A DNA stretch of 64,000 nt, from NCBI RefSeq assembly GCF_000321225.1, contig NW_004450401.1, positions 4,687,307-4,751,306 on the forward strand, in the 5' to 3' direction. This stretch comes from Odobenus rosmarus divergens. Taxonomy: Eukaryota > Chordata > Mammalia > Carnivora > Odobenidae. This document shows, in pieces, positions 48,216 to 60,935 of the stretch (position 1 is the first letter of the stretch; every line of letters begins with the position of its first letter). The translations under genes and the position numbers were made by a program. The notes under the pieces were generated by a model. That model saw nothing but the letters and a program-made list of their open reading frames with translations. It made no database searches and was not told the origin of the DNA.

Positions 48216-48790
48216 CCACTGCCTATTTATCTTTTCCTGTGGAGAAAGAAATGACTGTTTGGGCTTTTCAAAGAGACGGTGTGATTGTCTGGGCATCTGC
48301 AACACGAAACACTTCCTTCTTCGCAATAGCATTAATGCTAGTCTTTTATCTTTGTGATTGTAGACTTCTAACCCCTACCCGGCAGTGGGCTGGACTTTTG
48401 GTCAAAGAAGCCCTGTTGCCAGGAAAAGGCTTTTGGTCGAGGCTGTTCTTTAGAGAGAAAGGTCCCAGATCCCAGTCATCGGAGCTTTGGTCCCACCTTT
48501 CATTTCCTCCTGGGGCCCAAAGCCAGGGATTGTGTTCGCTTCTGTCCTCAAGTGTGTCTTGTTCCAAGCATTGCAGCCCCCTTGGTGGGGCCCCTCTGCA
48601 CAGGCTGAGAAGTGAACAGATCTGAAGGTTGTCTGGGACTTGGGGCCACTTGGCACAGGTTGGGGAGAGCCCCACCGACTCCTTAGCCCAGAGTGGGGAG
48701 GTGGGATCAAAGTGGACATTCTATTATGATGAATGCTATCACCTTGGCATTGCACTGAGGGGGACATGAGGTCCACACACTGGACCACAA
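48216..48790. other. Intronic DNA without identifiable features
   Basis: No repeat or exon was recognised. Short frames on both strands carry no domain. Confidence 0.4.
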
Positions 48791-48799
48791 GCCCGGACA

Positions 48800-48970
48800 C
48801 TGATTACTTCTATTTGCTGAGCACCTACAGGTAGTTTACCATCTCTGTGAGGCCAAGATTATTATTATTCGTGTTTGACAGATGGTGAAACTCAGGTTCA
48901 GAGAGGTTAAGGTCACTTTTCAAGTGCGCACAGCTAGTAATGAGGCCGGCAGGGCTTGGAACCAGGCCTG
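48800..48970 (+). repeat. MIR relic
   Basis: 'tatttgctgagcacctacag', 'gatggtgaaactcaggttca' and 'gcgcacagctagtaatgagg' give a full MIR order. Confidence 0.72.
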
Positions 48971-49149
48971 GCTCCATAGTCTTTGAGTGTCCAAGACATG
49001 CATCTGGTCTAGCTCATTCCCTGACTATTTGTGTGACCAGTTCTCATTGAGGTGTCTTCTTACCAGTGAGAGATCCCACGCTGTTTGCCTGGTCTCTGCT
49101 AATGGTTGATGTGGGAACCTGAAGCCACATCTGGTGACAACAAATTCCC

Positions 49150-49420
49150 TTAGTTATTGTTTGTCTGAGAAAGTCTTTATTTCTCCTTCATTTTTTGTTT
49201 CAATTAAGGTGAAGATCACATAACAGTTAACTATTTCCAAGCGTATAATTCAGTAGCAATGCAGTACATTCATAATGTTGTCGTTCCAAAACATGTTCAT
49301 CACCCCACAGAGAAACTCCACACTCATTAAGCAGTCAGTCCCCATCCTCTTGTACTGGTCCCTCCCAACTACCAACCTGCTATCTGGCTCTTTGGATTTG
49401 CCTATTCTAGATATCGTGGG
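49150..49420 (-). repeat. Old LINE-type relic
   Basis: 'gtgaagatcacataacagtt', 'gtataattcagtagcaatgc', 'acattcataatgttgtcgtt' and 'tgcctattctagatatcgtg' match the order of a widespread old LINE-derived sequence. Family and orientation are uncertain. Confidence 0.45.
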
Positions 49421-49599
49421 CACAAAGGGCATGTAAAATTGGGATGTGTGGGGCTGGGGGAGACCTCTGATTCTCTTTTCCACCCCCTGGCTCCCTTTCA
49501 TCCACCTAGATGCTCAGCTAAATACTTAGGCATCACCCTTGACCCCCAACCTACCAGCAAGCCCGGGGACTCTGAAATGTGTGTCTCCAGGATGTGGCT

Positions 49600-50155
49600 A
49601 CTTTCCTTGGCCTCTGCCACCATCCTGGGCTTAGTCTAAGACAGCATCATCTCCTGCCTGGACTTTTGTGACCGCTCTCCACTGGCCTCCCTTCTCTCTT
49701 GCCAATGCTGTTCCATGACGCCTCCCCTTGGCCCACAAGACCCCATGGGCTCTGTGCCCTACCTCGCTGGTCCCCTACATTATGCCCGAGGCCTCAGTGG
49801 GCACCCGGCTATCCTGACCTCGCTTCAGTGCCGTGGGCATGCCCCTTGCTCCTCCTTGGGGCTCTGCTTGTGGTGTGGTGCTGATGCTGCTGACCTGCAC
49901 ATTCCAACCTTGGCACAAACGTCCATTCCACAGAGGGGGCCCCCCTTGACCCCCCGAAGCAGCTTTCTTCACCACGATCATATCCCTCCATTCCACTTCC
50001 CACAGATTTTTTTTTCTCCTGGAATTTTTCTTGCTTTCCCTACTTGTTCCCTATTTCTCTCTCCCCACTGGAACGTGGGTGCCATGAGGGCCAGGATCCA
50101 CTCTGTCCTGTTCCCTGACAGGCGCTTAGTGAGGGCTCAATTAATACTGACTAGA
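49600..50155 (+). repeat. L2 relic
   Basis: 'cctgcctggacttttgtgac', 'gaacgtgggtgccatgaggg' and 'cttagtgagggctcaattaa' follow L2 3' region order. Confidence 0.6.
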
Positions 50156-50184
50156 TAGACTAAATGCATGTTGAAAACAACCAT

Positions 50185-50395
50185 CATAACAATATAATAT
50201 CCCATTTACTGGGTACTTTGAAGGTGCCAAGCGATGTTCTAAGTACCTCATATACTTTATCCCATTTTATCTCTGCAACAACCCTATTTGGTGGATTCCA
50301 TTATTCATTTCCATCTTCTAGATAAGGAAATTGAGGTTTACGGTATTTGATGACTTGGCCAAAGTCCACGGCCAGCAATGGCTTGGCAAGTGTGG
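50185..50395 (+). repeat. MIR relic
   Basis: 'ttactgggtactttgaaggt', 'gccaagcgatgttctaagta', 'agataaggaaattgaggttt' and 'gacttggccaaag' give a near-complete MIR. Confidence 0.75.
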
Positions 50396-50399
50396 GAAA

Positions 50400-51860
50400 G
50401 GCCCAGGGAAGAGCGAGTTGGACTGGGCCAAATGAAAATTCTGTCTTGGTTCTTCTGAGGGAGGTGAGACCCGGATTGCCAATGTTTGCAGGGGGGCCCA
50501 AATCTCTGCCGTCCAGGGGGCAGGGGTGGGGTGGAGAGGGCACGGGGTTGGCAATTTGGACCCTGAGTTTGAGTTCCTGGTATGACCCTGACTGGCTGTG
50601 TTACCTCCATCAAGTTCCACACCCTCAGGTTCCTCAGCAGACAAGTGAAGAGATGGGCTTAGAATATCTCAAAGGTTTCTTCCAACAACTTTATGTATGC
50701 AGGTATGTGTAGAGGGGGTGGGCAGGATAGAAACATGAGCTCCCAAAATAACAACATAGGAGTGTTCTGGGTGGAAACTACATTCAGTGGTCATCCCGTG
50801 GCCAAGAAGCCCTTCTACGGCATCCCTGAAAGGTAGTCGGCCCCAATCGCCTTGCATACCTCCAATGATGGGGGACTTACTCTCTCAGAAATGATTTGCC
50901 AGCCAGTCACTGCCATTTAAAGACATTATAGAGCCCTACACACTCTTTGTTTTGGAGGCATACCCCACTGCATAATAAATGCGTTGTAATAAATGCATAT
51001 TCCAAAGAAAAGAGAATGTGTACTTAGCTATTTAGTATAATGAGCTGTCACTGACCAGCTGTCATAGTGACACAATTGTAGAAGGCTAATTAAACATTTA
51101 TTACTTGCAATTTTGTGGTTTTCTTTTTGTATTTTAGATCTGGTGTGTGTGTGTGTGCCTGTAGGAGTTTGCAGACATCTTTTGTAGGTTCCTTAAAGCT
51201 CTGAAGACCCATAGAACAAAGTCCCCTTTTCCAGGCAGTTCGACAGAGCTCCTTGTTCTCCTGAGTTTTTGCTTCTTTCCGAGCAAGCAGCCCTTGGGCC
51301 CTCCAACTGGACTCCTCGCCACCATCACTGCCACCACTGCCCTGCCCATCCCTGCCGCCATCAGCGGCCTGGCCGCCCTCATCTCCATCCCTGCATCACC
51401 TCCCCCTACCTCCAGCCACCGCCGCCCCGGGAGCCAGGCACAGGAGCTGCCCCCGCCAACTTGGGATCTCCCTCCGTCTCTGTTCTTCTTTCCCCCAGCC
51501 TCACTCCAGGTTTTGCCCTTCCGACAAGGTACACCTGCTCCTCCAGGCGACAGTCCTGCCCCCGGCCGGGTCACCTTAATGATGGCGGCAGTGAACAGCT
51601 AGCATTTGCCGGGAACATTCACACACACTGGCTATCTTACATAATCCTCTCTGTCCTCTCCCACTTTCCATGGCCCCTCCACGTGCCCATGCCCTCATTT
51701 CGGGTCCTGCAGGAGAACGCTGTGGAGCAGTCGGGGAGGTCACTCTGACCCCATTTTGCAAATGTGGCACAGAGAGGCCAACTGCCTAGGCGAGGTCACA
51801 CAGTTGGTCAGAGGCAAGCAGAGCCGTCTCTGTCTCTCATTCCCCACAGCTTACCCTGTC
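50400..51860. other. Intronic DNA with few identifiable features
   Basis: A short (tg)n lies at about 51142-51157 and a MIR-like core near 51745-51830 ('cccattttgcaaatgtggca'). The Pro/Thr-rich frames at 51269-51748 overlap in several frames and show no domain or splice context. Confidence 0.4.
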
Positions 51861-51863
51861 CCC

Positions 51864-52095
51864 CACCTCCTGTGTTTCCTTTTTTTTTTTTTTTTTAAAG
51901 ATTTTATTTATTTGTGAGAGAGAGAGACAGAGATAGTGAGAGAGAGCACAAGCGGGGAGCAGAGGGAGAAGCAGGCTTCCTGCCGGGCAGGGAGCCCGAT
52001 GCAGGGCTCGATCCCAGGACCCCGGGACCATGACCTGAGCCGAAGGCAGACGCTTAACCGACTGAGCCACCCAGGCGCCCCACCTCCTGTATTTC
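51864..52095 (-). mobile_element. CanSINE insertion with target-site duplication
   Basis: An antisense CanSINE lies at 51879-52080 with a long T-run tail complement. 15-bp near-duplications cacctcctgtgtttc (51864-51878) and cacctcctgtatttc (52081-52095) flank it. Confidence 0.95.
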
Positions 52096-52099
52096 TTAA

Positions 52100-53600
52100 A
52101 CCTCATTCACTCACGCACCACCTCCAGGGTTCTTGCCAAACCCACAAAATACCAGTCCTGTTTTTTTTACTTACTATTTTTCTTTAAAGTGATTGAATTT
52201 ATTGCAAATGGAATTGTTTTATCATTGCAATAACCAGTAGGATCACTTTCCTTCAAATAGGTCACCCTGAAAATTAATGTGGCGATTAACCAATGTTACA
52301 TTCCATGAGGCTACTACCGCACAAAGAGCCAGCCGTGTCCTTCCCAGAAAGGCAGACCGGCCTGCGCGGGGAGGTGTTTAAGATGGACCGGCACCAAGCT
52401 GATACTTCCCCTTGGACACAGAGAGGAAGGTCTGAAGAACTGAAGAGAATCCTCTCTCTGTAGGATTGGCTGCGTGCCGACATCTGTGCCGCTGACCACC
52501 CAAGTCCACCTCGGGACCGCAGGGTGGGCTGCCTGCCCCACCCTTGAGGAAACATCTGGCTCATGCAGGAAGCCACCACTGGGCAGTGGAAAGGAGCCAG
52601 GAACCTCTCCGAGGCTCGATTTTCCCATCTGTACGTGGGCATGATACCGCAGCGTGCAGTGCTGGGAAGGTGAGGTGTGATACAAAGGGATGGCTAGAAG
52701 CGAGGTGGCACCCTAGCAAGTGTCACTCCCTTCCTTCCCCACGGCCATTCCCTGCTCTTCTCCCAGAGACACTGCACTTGGAGTCCGGCCTTTTCTGGGA
52801 GAGAAGGCACCCCAGCTGGCCAGATGGGGAGAAGAAATGAGCCATTACAAGTACACGCGGGTCTCCACGGGGACAGTGTGGGTGCAGGGGCAGCTCCTGG
52901 GGAGCCCAGGACAGCCTGCCAGGCCAGAGGGGACGGTGTTTCAGTTAGCAGGCTTCTCCTCCCGGACTGCCCCTCAGCCCACCGTCATCTTAGCCTCCAG
53001 ACCCCAGTGAAACACAGTCCCCCCCAGCAGCTGCAGTGCCTTCTAATTTCAGCTCCGCTACTTACCCTGAGGCGATTCTGGCCAGGAGACTCAGCTGGGA
53101 GCCCCGACTTCCCTTCCTGTGAAATGGGGATAATAACCCCAACCACACAAGGGTTGCCGAGAGGCTTGCGAGCTTAAGAGCGAGGCATTTCTAGAACCAG
53201 CTCCCCCACTGCTTCTCTCCGCAGCCGCTGCAAGCAATGGTGTGGTGTCTCTCTGCCTCAGATGCCTCAACGGGCAGAATGGTGAAATGATGAGTCGTTG
53301 CCAGGAAGAAACGGGCGAAGGTGTGCAAAGCCCCAGTAGTCGGTGTCCAGTGGGCGTGAGCCCTCTACGTGATGCACAAGCACGCAGCACAGTGCTTGAC
53401 CCAGAGCCTGTCTTCCTCCTGCTCCCCACTGGGCTCTGTCCTGCCCTGTCCCTTCTCCTTCCGTGACCTCAGTGTGTCCCCTTTCTTAGCTACATCCCCC
53501 GGCAGCGCCCTCAGCTCCGAGCCCCTGTCCTGGGGAGCCAACCCATCTGCAGTGTCTGACCTAGATGCCAGGCTTCCCGGAGATGTCCACTCCACCCAAT
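52100..53600. other. Intronic DNA with MIR-like scraps
   Basis: A MIR-like reverse core is seen at about 53040-53180 ('cttcctgtgaaatggggata'). No exon or young repeat was recognised. Confidence 0.4.
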
Positions 53601-54320
53601 CCAGATACAGAACAAACTGCAGGTTTCACTGTGTTATTTACGGCAGGTGAATACTAGAAATGACTTTTAGGTGTTTCAAACTAGAAGACTGGTGGAGAAA
53701 TTATGTCATAATGGAATCCTGATAGCTATTACTATCATGCTCTGGAAACTATGAAATAATAAGGGAAAATGTTTATCTTTAAGTAATAAAATAGCAAGAT
53801 TGAAATTGTATCTAGGAGATGATTATAATTAAGAACTCCTACCTTGTTAACCTACAGGAGAGAAAAACAATTAACATTTATGTCTAGAAGGGCAGACTGG
53901 ATGGGAAAAGTGGTTTTCTTTGGATGGTGGTATGATGACTTATTACTGTCTTCTTCCAAATTTCCTTCTTCCAACTTTTCTACATTGAGGATTAATTCTA
54001 TAGTGACTAAAAAGAACACAAAGATGCAGAATTGTGTATACTGTACTCTTCTTATGTCAAAAACATGCATATATGTATGTGTATATATTTATATAGTGCA
54101 TATGTTTTTGCATAAAGAAAATTTGGAAGGATACATCACAACAAACAGAAGTGACCCCCTCTTTTGGGCAGGGGACTGGGCAGATGGGGGCCAGGGTGGA
54201 GTGAGGGTCTCCCTGTGCACCTTTGTATACTGTACTTCTGACCACATGAATATTTTCTCTAATCGGAAAGTGAAAAGAAAAAGAAAACATAACTATCGAA
54301 TAAACCTTTAGCAAAGGCAG
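53600..54320 (+). repeat. AT-rich, probably ancient L1 3'-end-derived DNA
   Basis: 'gtgttatttacggcaggtga', 'ggtggagaaattatgtcata', 'atggaatcctgatagctatt' and 'ggaaactatgaaataataag' resemble an old LINE 3' portion. Open frames here have no convincing domain. Confidence 0.4.
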
Positions 54321-54329
54321 TATTTTCCC

Positions 54330-55740
54330 GAATGGGCTGTGTGGACATTTGTTAAAGTTGCTACTTAAAAAAAACGGATTTGTGCTGGAAGTACAGGGTC
54401 TTAATGGTGCACTTGACAGAGCCCATCAGCATGTCCTGGGACTGAGAGAGGCTGGGGGTTGCAGGGCTCCCAACAAGCCAGATAAGGTCCCAGAGTCCAC
54501 TCCCACCCTGCCTTATTTTTCCATGGAGGCTACCCGAAGAATGATGCTCCCAGGACCAGTTTAGGGAGCACAGGGTAAGGGAAAGCTAGGAGGCTGGTCG
54601 TGCCTTCCTGAGCCAGGTGGGCTGTGTGTGAACTGTCTATACTCGCTATGAGACTGCAGGGGTGTGGGCATGGTGACCCAGAAAGAGGATGCATGCCCTG
54701 GCCAGAGGGGTGCTCACTGTGGTCACTATGGGCCTGACGCCACCAGACTGCCGCATTCTCCAAGAGAAGTTGGAAATCCGGATTTTAAATGAAATCTTCT
54801 GGCTATAAAATAAAATATCCAAGCTTTTCAATGCAATCTCTCTCTCTCTCTCTTTTTCTAATATCTTATGGTTCCCTGCAAAAGTCCTCCACCAGCTGTG
54901 GGCTAGGAGCTCAGTGCGTTGCTGGTGTTCTCAGAAAGCCAGGTCAGCCCCAAGGATTTTTTTCCCTTTTGTAGCCACCCACCCTCTTTCATGATTGCTT
55001 TGAGAATTTTGCCCCAGATCAGCATCAAACTCATTGGCCAATTGCCCAGGGGAGTTTACCTTCCTTCTGGTTGAAAATTGCGCTGACATCCATCTATCTC
55101 TGCCCCGGGAGTGTGGGAAGGAGTCCGGGAGAGGCTGACTAACCCTAGCAACCAGCACTCTCGTGGGGAGTGAACGCTCTGCGTCAGGCAGTGACAGTCA
55201 GTGGTGCTGCTCTGGGCTCTAACAGCCCTCTGATGCCAGTATCTCTGCCCCCCCTGCCCTCTTCAGCCTCAGTTTCCCTTCTCCTGCCATCACACCCTCT
55301 GTGCACCGGCCTGCCAGAAAGTCTCCTCCTTCCTTTAACTCTCCATATTCTCACACCTCAGTGCCTTTGCACATCCTGATCCCTGGGTCGGGATCACCCT
55401 CTCCTGCTGCCTCTACCATCCATCCCTCAGGCAGCTGGACAGTGCCACACTCAAATGGCAGCTCCCTGTGCCTTCTCTGTTGTAGCCAGCACCCCAAGAG
55501 GCTGGCATCCACTGTTCCTGGGCTGTTCATTATTTAGATTCCCCTTTCTCCTTCAACCCACACCCCTCTCACGTGCTTTCACCTCCCAAACAGCTTTTAA
55601 ATTGGTCCCCTTCTCTCCCGCTGCAGTGTTCCAACCTTTATCCCAGCTCACCTGGATGAGGGCAGGGCTGTCCTGACTATTCCAGGTCTCGGCTCTATCG
55701 TCAGCCCCACCTGTCTCCACTTTATCTGGGGAAAGGACAT
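54330..55740. other. Intronic DNA without identifiable genes
   Basis: A (tc)n run lies at about 54839-54852. Otherwise no features were recognised. Confidence 0.4.
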
Positions 55741-56090
55741 TTTAGAAAACACAACCTGGTCATCTCTATCCCCTGCTTGAAATCCTTGTGTCGCTCCCCA
55801 GCCTACAGGACAAAGGTCCAGACTCCTCAGTTTGGCATTGTGGGATCCATTGCGGGATCCAGCTCTGTCGACTCCTCTGTTACCTCCTTCCGCTGACCCT
55901 CACGCCTCCCGCAAAACCTAGCTGTCCTGTGTGCCCTGAGCACACCAGAGGTTCTGTGGCTCTGTGTCTTTGTACACCTCTTTCTCCATCTGGAATACTC
56001 TTTGTCTACCTGCTGCCCTCCCCATTCACCTCTACCCCCAGCTCTTTGACTCCTGTCCCGATTCCCCCAGGGCAGCAGGTCTGGAGGTTA
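55741..56090 (-). repeat. Probable L2 relic
   Basis: 'tcccctgcttgaaatccttg', 'acaggacaaaggtccagact' and 'ctctttctccatctggaata' resemble L2-type text, although the orientation is uncertain. Confidence 0.45.
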
Positions 56091-56559
56091 GAAGGTTATT
56101 GTCGCAGCAAAGGTGGGCGATTCCCGGGCTGAAAGTGGCTGAGGCGTCCAGTCCTGGCTGGAGCTGTTGACGATTCTTCCTGCCGTTCCTGGAAGTTGGG
56201 CAGGGGTCAAGGCCGCCACATGTTCCTGGAGACCGTCCCCACGGACAGGGCTGGCGATAATCAGCCATGCTGCCTGCTCCAATCTGTGACCAACTTGGCT
56301 CCAGCCACCTTTCCCTCACTGCCACGGTGCCAGGCAGCGCTGTCACACGGAAGCTGGCATGAAAGGACAGAGTCAGAAAGGCTCTATGAGATCAGCCAGT
56401 GTGCCCCTGCCTGGTTTTCAAATGGAGCAGTTGGGGTCCAGAGAGGGACAGTGGCTTGCCTAGGGTCACACAGTGATGAAAGGTGTAGTCATGCCTGGAG
56501 CCCAGCTCTTCCGGATCTTATCAGATAGTAAAAGAAAAAAAAAAAAAAGATCAAAGGAA

Positions 56560-56870
56560 ACCTTGAGATGTGCTAGCAAGGGCCGGGGGAGGAGGGCCTT
56601 GAAATTTTCGAGACAGGACAGGCCTCCCTGAGGCTGACCCCAGAGCTGCTATGCACATGACGGTCAGGCAGAGGAAAACAGCCCGTGCAGAGGACTTTAG
56701 TGGGGGACCAGCTTGCCGTTTTGGTCAGAGCAGGGTGAGTGAGCAGAGATGCAGTCGAAGGCAGGGCCCAATCATGATCATGTAGGGCCTTGTAGACCTC
56801 GGTAGGGTTTGCATTTTAAAGTACATAAGGGAACAAAGAAACGGAGTTTTGACTTTGAGCAGACAGTTCT
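56560..56870 (+). repeat. Ancient interspersed repeat relic
   Basis: 'aggacaggcctccctgaggc', 'ggtcagagcagggtgagtga' and 'gatcatgtagggccttgtag' follow a common ancient mammalian repeat order. Confidence 0.45.
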
Positions 56871-57059
56871 GCAAACAAGATATACAAATGGCCAACAAGC
56901 ACCTGAAAAGATGTTCAAATTCATTAGCCATTAGAGGAATGCAAATCAAAACGAGAGTAATACCACATCATACCCACAGAATCCAAAAGTTGGGTAATTA
57001 CGGTTGGTGAGGATGAGAAGAAACTGGAATCCTCATACACCGCTGGTGGTGATGGAAAA

Positions 57060-57295
57060 GGTTCAGCTGCTGGGGCGCCTGGATGGCGCAGTCGGTTAAG
57101 CATACTACTCTTGATTGGCTCAGGTTGTGATCTCAGGGTCATGAGATCGAACCCCGCATCAGGCTCCAAGCTCAGTGCAGAGTCTACTTAAGACTCTCTC
57201 CCTCTCCCTCTGTCCCTCCACCCACTCATGCACGTGCTCTTTCTCTCTCTCAAATAAATAAATAAATAAATCTTAAAAAAAAAGTTTCAGCTGCT
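57060..57295 (+). mobile_element. CanSINE insertion with target-site duplication
   Basis: A sense CanSINE has head 'ggggcgcctggatggcgcag' and an (aaat)n-poly(A) end. 12-bp duplications ggttcagctgct (57060-57071) and gtttcagctgct (57284-57295) flank it. Confidence 0.93.
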
Positions 57296-57520
57296 TTGGA
57301 AAACACTCTGGTAGTTCCTCGAAAGGTTAAACATTGTATTATTATATGGTTTAGTAATTCTATTCCTAGGTTTATTCCCAGAAGAAATGAAAATATATAT
57401 CCTCAAAATCGGTACATAAATGTTCATAGCAGTATTATTTATAATAGCCAAAAAAAATGGAAACAACCCAAACGCCCATGAACCGATGAATGGGTAAACA
57501 AAATGTGGTGTATCCATGAA

Positions 57521-57755
57521 TGGAATATTATTTTGTTTTTGTTCTTTTTTTTAAGATTTTATTTATTTATTTGACAGAGAGAGACACAGAGAGAGAGGGA
57601 ACACAAGCAAGGGGGGATGGGGGAGGGAGAAGCAGATTTCCCGCGGAGTGGAGAGCCCGATGCGGGACTCGATCCCAGGACGCTGGGATCATGACCTGAG
57701 CCGAAGGCAGACGCTTAACGACTGAGCCACCCAGGTGCCCTGGAATATTATTTTG
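57521..57755 (-). mobile_element. CanSINE insertion with exact 15-bp target-site duplication
   Basis: An antisense CanSINE lies at 57536-57740. tggaatattattttg is exact at 57521-57535 and 57741-57755. Confidence 0.95.
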
Positions 57756-58289
57756 GCCATACAAAGGAATTAAGTATTGATACATGTTACATACAACATG
57801 GATAAACTTTGAAAACATGCTAAGTGAAATAAGCCAGACAAAAGAGGCCATCTATTATTCCATATAATCATATATTATATGATTCACTGATATGAAATGT
57901 CCAGAATAGATACATCTACACATCCCAACCTTGTGTAGGAGTGGGGATGGATTGGGGAATGACAGTTAATGGGTACAAAGTTTCTTTTGGGGGTGATGAA
58001 AATTAGATCTGGATTTAGATTGTGGCGATGGTTGTACAACATACTGAAAACCACCAACTTGTAGACTTTACATGGGCGAGTTTTATGGCATGTGCATTAC
58101 ATCTCTATAAAGCTTCAATTTTGTTTTGAAAGACCACTCTGGTTGCTGGTGGGGGCAGAGTGGCAGCAAGGAGGCCAGGCAGCCAAGAGCACAACCACGG
58201 GCTTAGAGAGCCCAGCGCACAGGAGGCACATAGTGACTATGTGTGGAGGCCTCGCACAGGCTGATCCCTGTTCAGGAATGTCCCCCTCT

Positions 58290-58482
58290 TCTTATCTAGG
58301 CCTTCTTAACTCTGCACCATTAAATTTTGCACAGGATCATTCTTTGTTGTGGAGGCACCATGGGCTGTGCACCACGGGACGTTCAGCAGCACCCCATTAG
58401 CAGTCAGCACATTCCCCCACCCCAGCTGCGACAATCTCCTAGGGGACTAAACTGACCCCAAGGGAGAACCACTGCTCTAACC
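58290..58482 (-). mobile_element. MER5A-type hAT relic
   Basis: 'ggatcattctttgttgtgga', 'gggacgttcagcagcacccc', 'attagcagtcagcacattcc' and 'gggagaaccactg' follow the reverse-complement order of MER5A, a non-autonomous hAT-Charlie element. Confidence 0.75.
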
Positions 58483-58844
58483 TCTTTTGCTCAGCTGGCG
58501 AATTCTTGCTTATCCTTCCAGAATCATTTCCCATAGCATCTCTTCTAGGGAGTCTTCATCCCTCATTCTCTAAAGTTTCCCAGTTTCTTGAACAAACCCC
58601 TATCATAGCCTTGAGTATGCCGTGTACACAGCACTCTCCCCCACAGCTGTGTAGAGACGGCACCTTATGTGCCTTTGGGTCCCCAGCATCGAGTACAAAA
58701 CCTGGCCCTTTGGAGGTCACTACCGAGCCATTGCCTCATCTGCCAAGTGCAGAGATGCATTGCCTCCCCCAGGGTTTCTGTGATCAGGACTCAAATGTGA
58801 GTTAACTGATCTGTCCACCCCTCCTAAGCAGGGGTGTAGGTTCC

Positions 58845-58990
58845 AGATCCAGACGGCCTGGGTTTGACTGCTGTGGGATGCTGGGCAAGTGCCTGAGTTA
58901 TCTGACTCTTGGTTTCTTCTCTGTAAAATGGGTTATCTTTGTACCTATACCGTAGGGTTAGCAAGAACACAGCAAATGTCAGATACTGCT
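58845..58990 (-). repeat. MIR relic
   Basis: 'gggcaagtgcctgagttatc' followed by 'tcttctctgtaaaatgggtt' is the reverse-complement MIR core. Confidence 0.65.
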
Positions 58991-58999
58991 GGCAATAAC

Positions 59000-60110
59000 A
59001 ATTTACTATTCTTTCTTTTTTCTGAGGGGCCTTCCAGGATTCAACACAGAGGTGGCCTTGTCACTGGTAAGGATCCCTGTGTGAGCCCTGTCCTGGGTGC
59101 TGGCCAAGAGGAGCTGGGGATGGTGGGTTATATTGTCACTAGAAGCCAGACAGTTCTATGTCCACTAATGAGAATATTACATAAAATATGGAAGTTCAGA
59201 AATTATAAAGAGTCAGGCAACAAATCTCCCATATTCCTGCCACCCACGGGCAAATATTGTTAACAGTCTTTGGTCTATTTAACTTCTAGTTTTTTTTCTA
59301 AGTGCTTGCCATGAATTTGTGACCATACCCTATATATGCATATGCATAAACATGTCCTCATTCATTAAAAACTTTCCATTCTTAGTAGCCACATGGCTGT
59401 CCCATAATTTACTTAATTGATCCCCTACTGGACATTTAGGCACTCTCTGATTGTTGATGAATATCTTTGCATTTGAAAGAGACTTCATGCATAGTCCCAT
59501 CATTTCACTTAGATGTCCTCCCTTCTTTTAAAACATTTTTGGCAAAGGAACCTCTCTAGCCTGCTGGGACACCCATTTTCCCATAGCTAGGCATCCATTT
59601 TCCCATCATCAGGGATTTCTTCCCCAAGGTTGAGCCAAATACTTGGGATTGTGACTTAATCCTGTTTCCCCTTCTGTGGACATTGCTGGAGATGGACCAC
59701 AGCTGGCCTTGTCTTCCTGTTGGACGCATCAGCTGGGAGAGTCAGTTTAGTTAGTCAACAGCAGATGGAGAACGAAAAGGAGAAGCAGCCTAGGCCAATG
59801 TTAATGGACACGAGATTAACTGGAACCAGGTGGTAGAGGAAGAGAAGTTGGCTGGCTGGGGTGAGCCAGCCTGATATCTGCTTCCTATGTGATGTTGACT
59901 AGTGACCTTCCTTCCTTCCAGATCCCTAGAAAAATCACCAGGCAAAGGTAACCCAACCCCACTGCCAGGCTCAGACTCACTTTCTCCAGTCTTTATATAG
60001 CAGCTCTTCCTATTACACGTAGAACAAGAAACCAGGGCTGACTGGGCTCCAGCCAGGTGCCAGGTCCCATGCTAGACACTTTCCACAGTCATATTGTGGA
60101 GCCGGTGTGA
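59000..60110. other. Intronic DNA without identifiable genes
   Basis: AT-rich old repeat-like sequence spans about 59160-59470. The rest was not recognised. Confidence 0.4.
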
Positions 60111-60114
60111 TACC

Positions 60115-60325
60115 ATCAGAAGTGCTTGGAATCAGGCAGATCTGAGACCCATCCCAGCACAGGCACGTCCTCCTACCAGTGTGACCATGTGGAAACCATT
60201 TACCCCTGTGAGACTTGCTTGCCTTGTCTGTAATTTTGGGGTTTAATGGCACCAGCTTCCCAGGATCCTTGTGGAGACTATAGCCCACACCATGTACACA
60301 ATGCACCAAGTGCCAGGCCTGCACA
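60115..60325 (-). repeat. MIR relic
   Basis: 'gtgcttggaatcaggcagat', 'ccagtgtgaccatgtggaaa' and 'ccttgtggagactatagccc' give a reverse-complement MIR. Confidence 0.6.
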
Positions 60326-60844
60326 AAGCAAGTGCAGGAGAAATGTTATTTTCCTGTTCCATTCAGTTCTCATCATACCTCACAGTCAAAGATGTCAATA
60401 AATGTAATCTATCTCATTGCCTTTTATAACCTCCAGCGGCGGGGCACTCATTAGTATGAATTTATAACTTCCCATTACAAATAAGATACTGAGGCTCAGA
60501 GAGACTCCGCCAGGAGTTTTTCAGGGCAGAATCGGTCATCTCACAGATTCCACGTCTCAGAGAACCATCAGGATGCATGTCTGGAGTGGAAGGGGCGCCT
60601 GCTCCCCACCCCAATTCCCCAGGGCCTGCTTCATGCCCAGCAGGGCCACTGGCCACTTCTGGCAAAGGAGACCAGAGAGGACCTGCCATGTACCAATGAG
60701 TTCCCAGGAGGCAACGAGAACCAGGACTCTGGCCGTTGAAGTTAGGGTATGACAGCTGCCATTGGGAGACACCACAACCTGTACTTTCCTGACCCACCTT
60801 CCTATCCTCAGAGCCTTCTCAGAGAGCCATCAGCACCCCGGCTC

Positions 60845-60935
60845 CTCTTCGCGGGGTTGGAAACTGAGGTTCACATGGTCAAGGTCAACTGCAATTACTT
60901 AAGTAGACGCGAACTGGGATTCCCGGCCGAGGCCA
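60845..60935 (+). repeat. MIR core relic
   Basis: 'ggttggaaactgaggttcac' followed by 'gcgaactgggattcccg' matches the MIR core and 3' part. Confidence 0.55.

Larger units (their letters stand above)
56875..58115 (+). mobile_element. L1 3' end split by two CanSINEs
   Basis: The L1 text runs 'aatggccaacaagcacctga', 'aggaatgcaaatcaaaacga', 'caacccaaacgcccatgaac', 'aacatgctaagtgaaataag' and 'gaaatgtccagaatagatac', up to a tail near 58115. CanSINEs in opposite orientation interrupt it at 57072-57283 and 57536-57740. It is 5'-truncated and non-coding. Confidence 0.88.
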
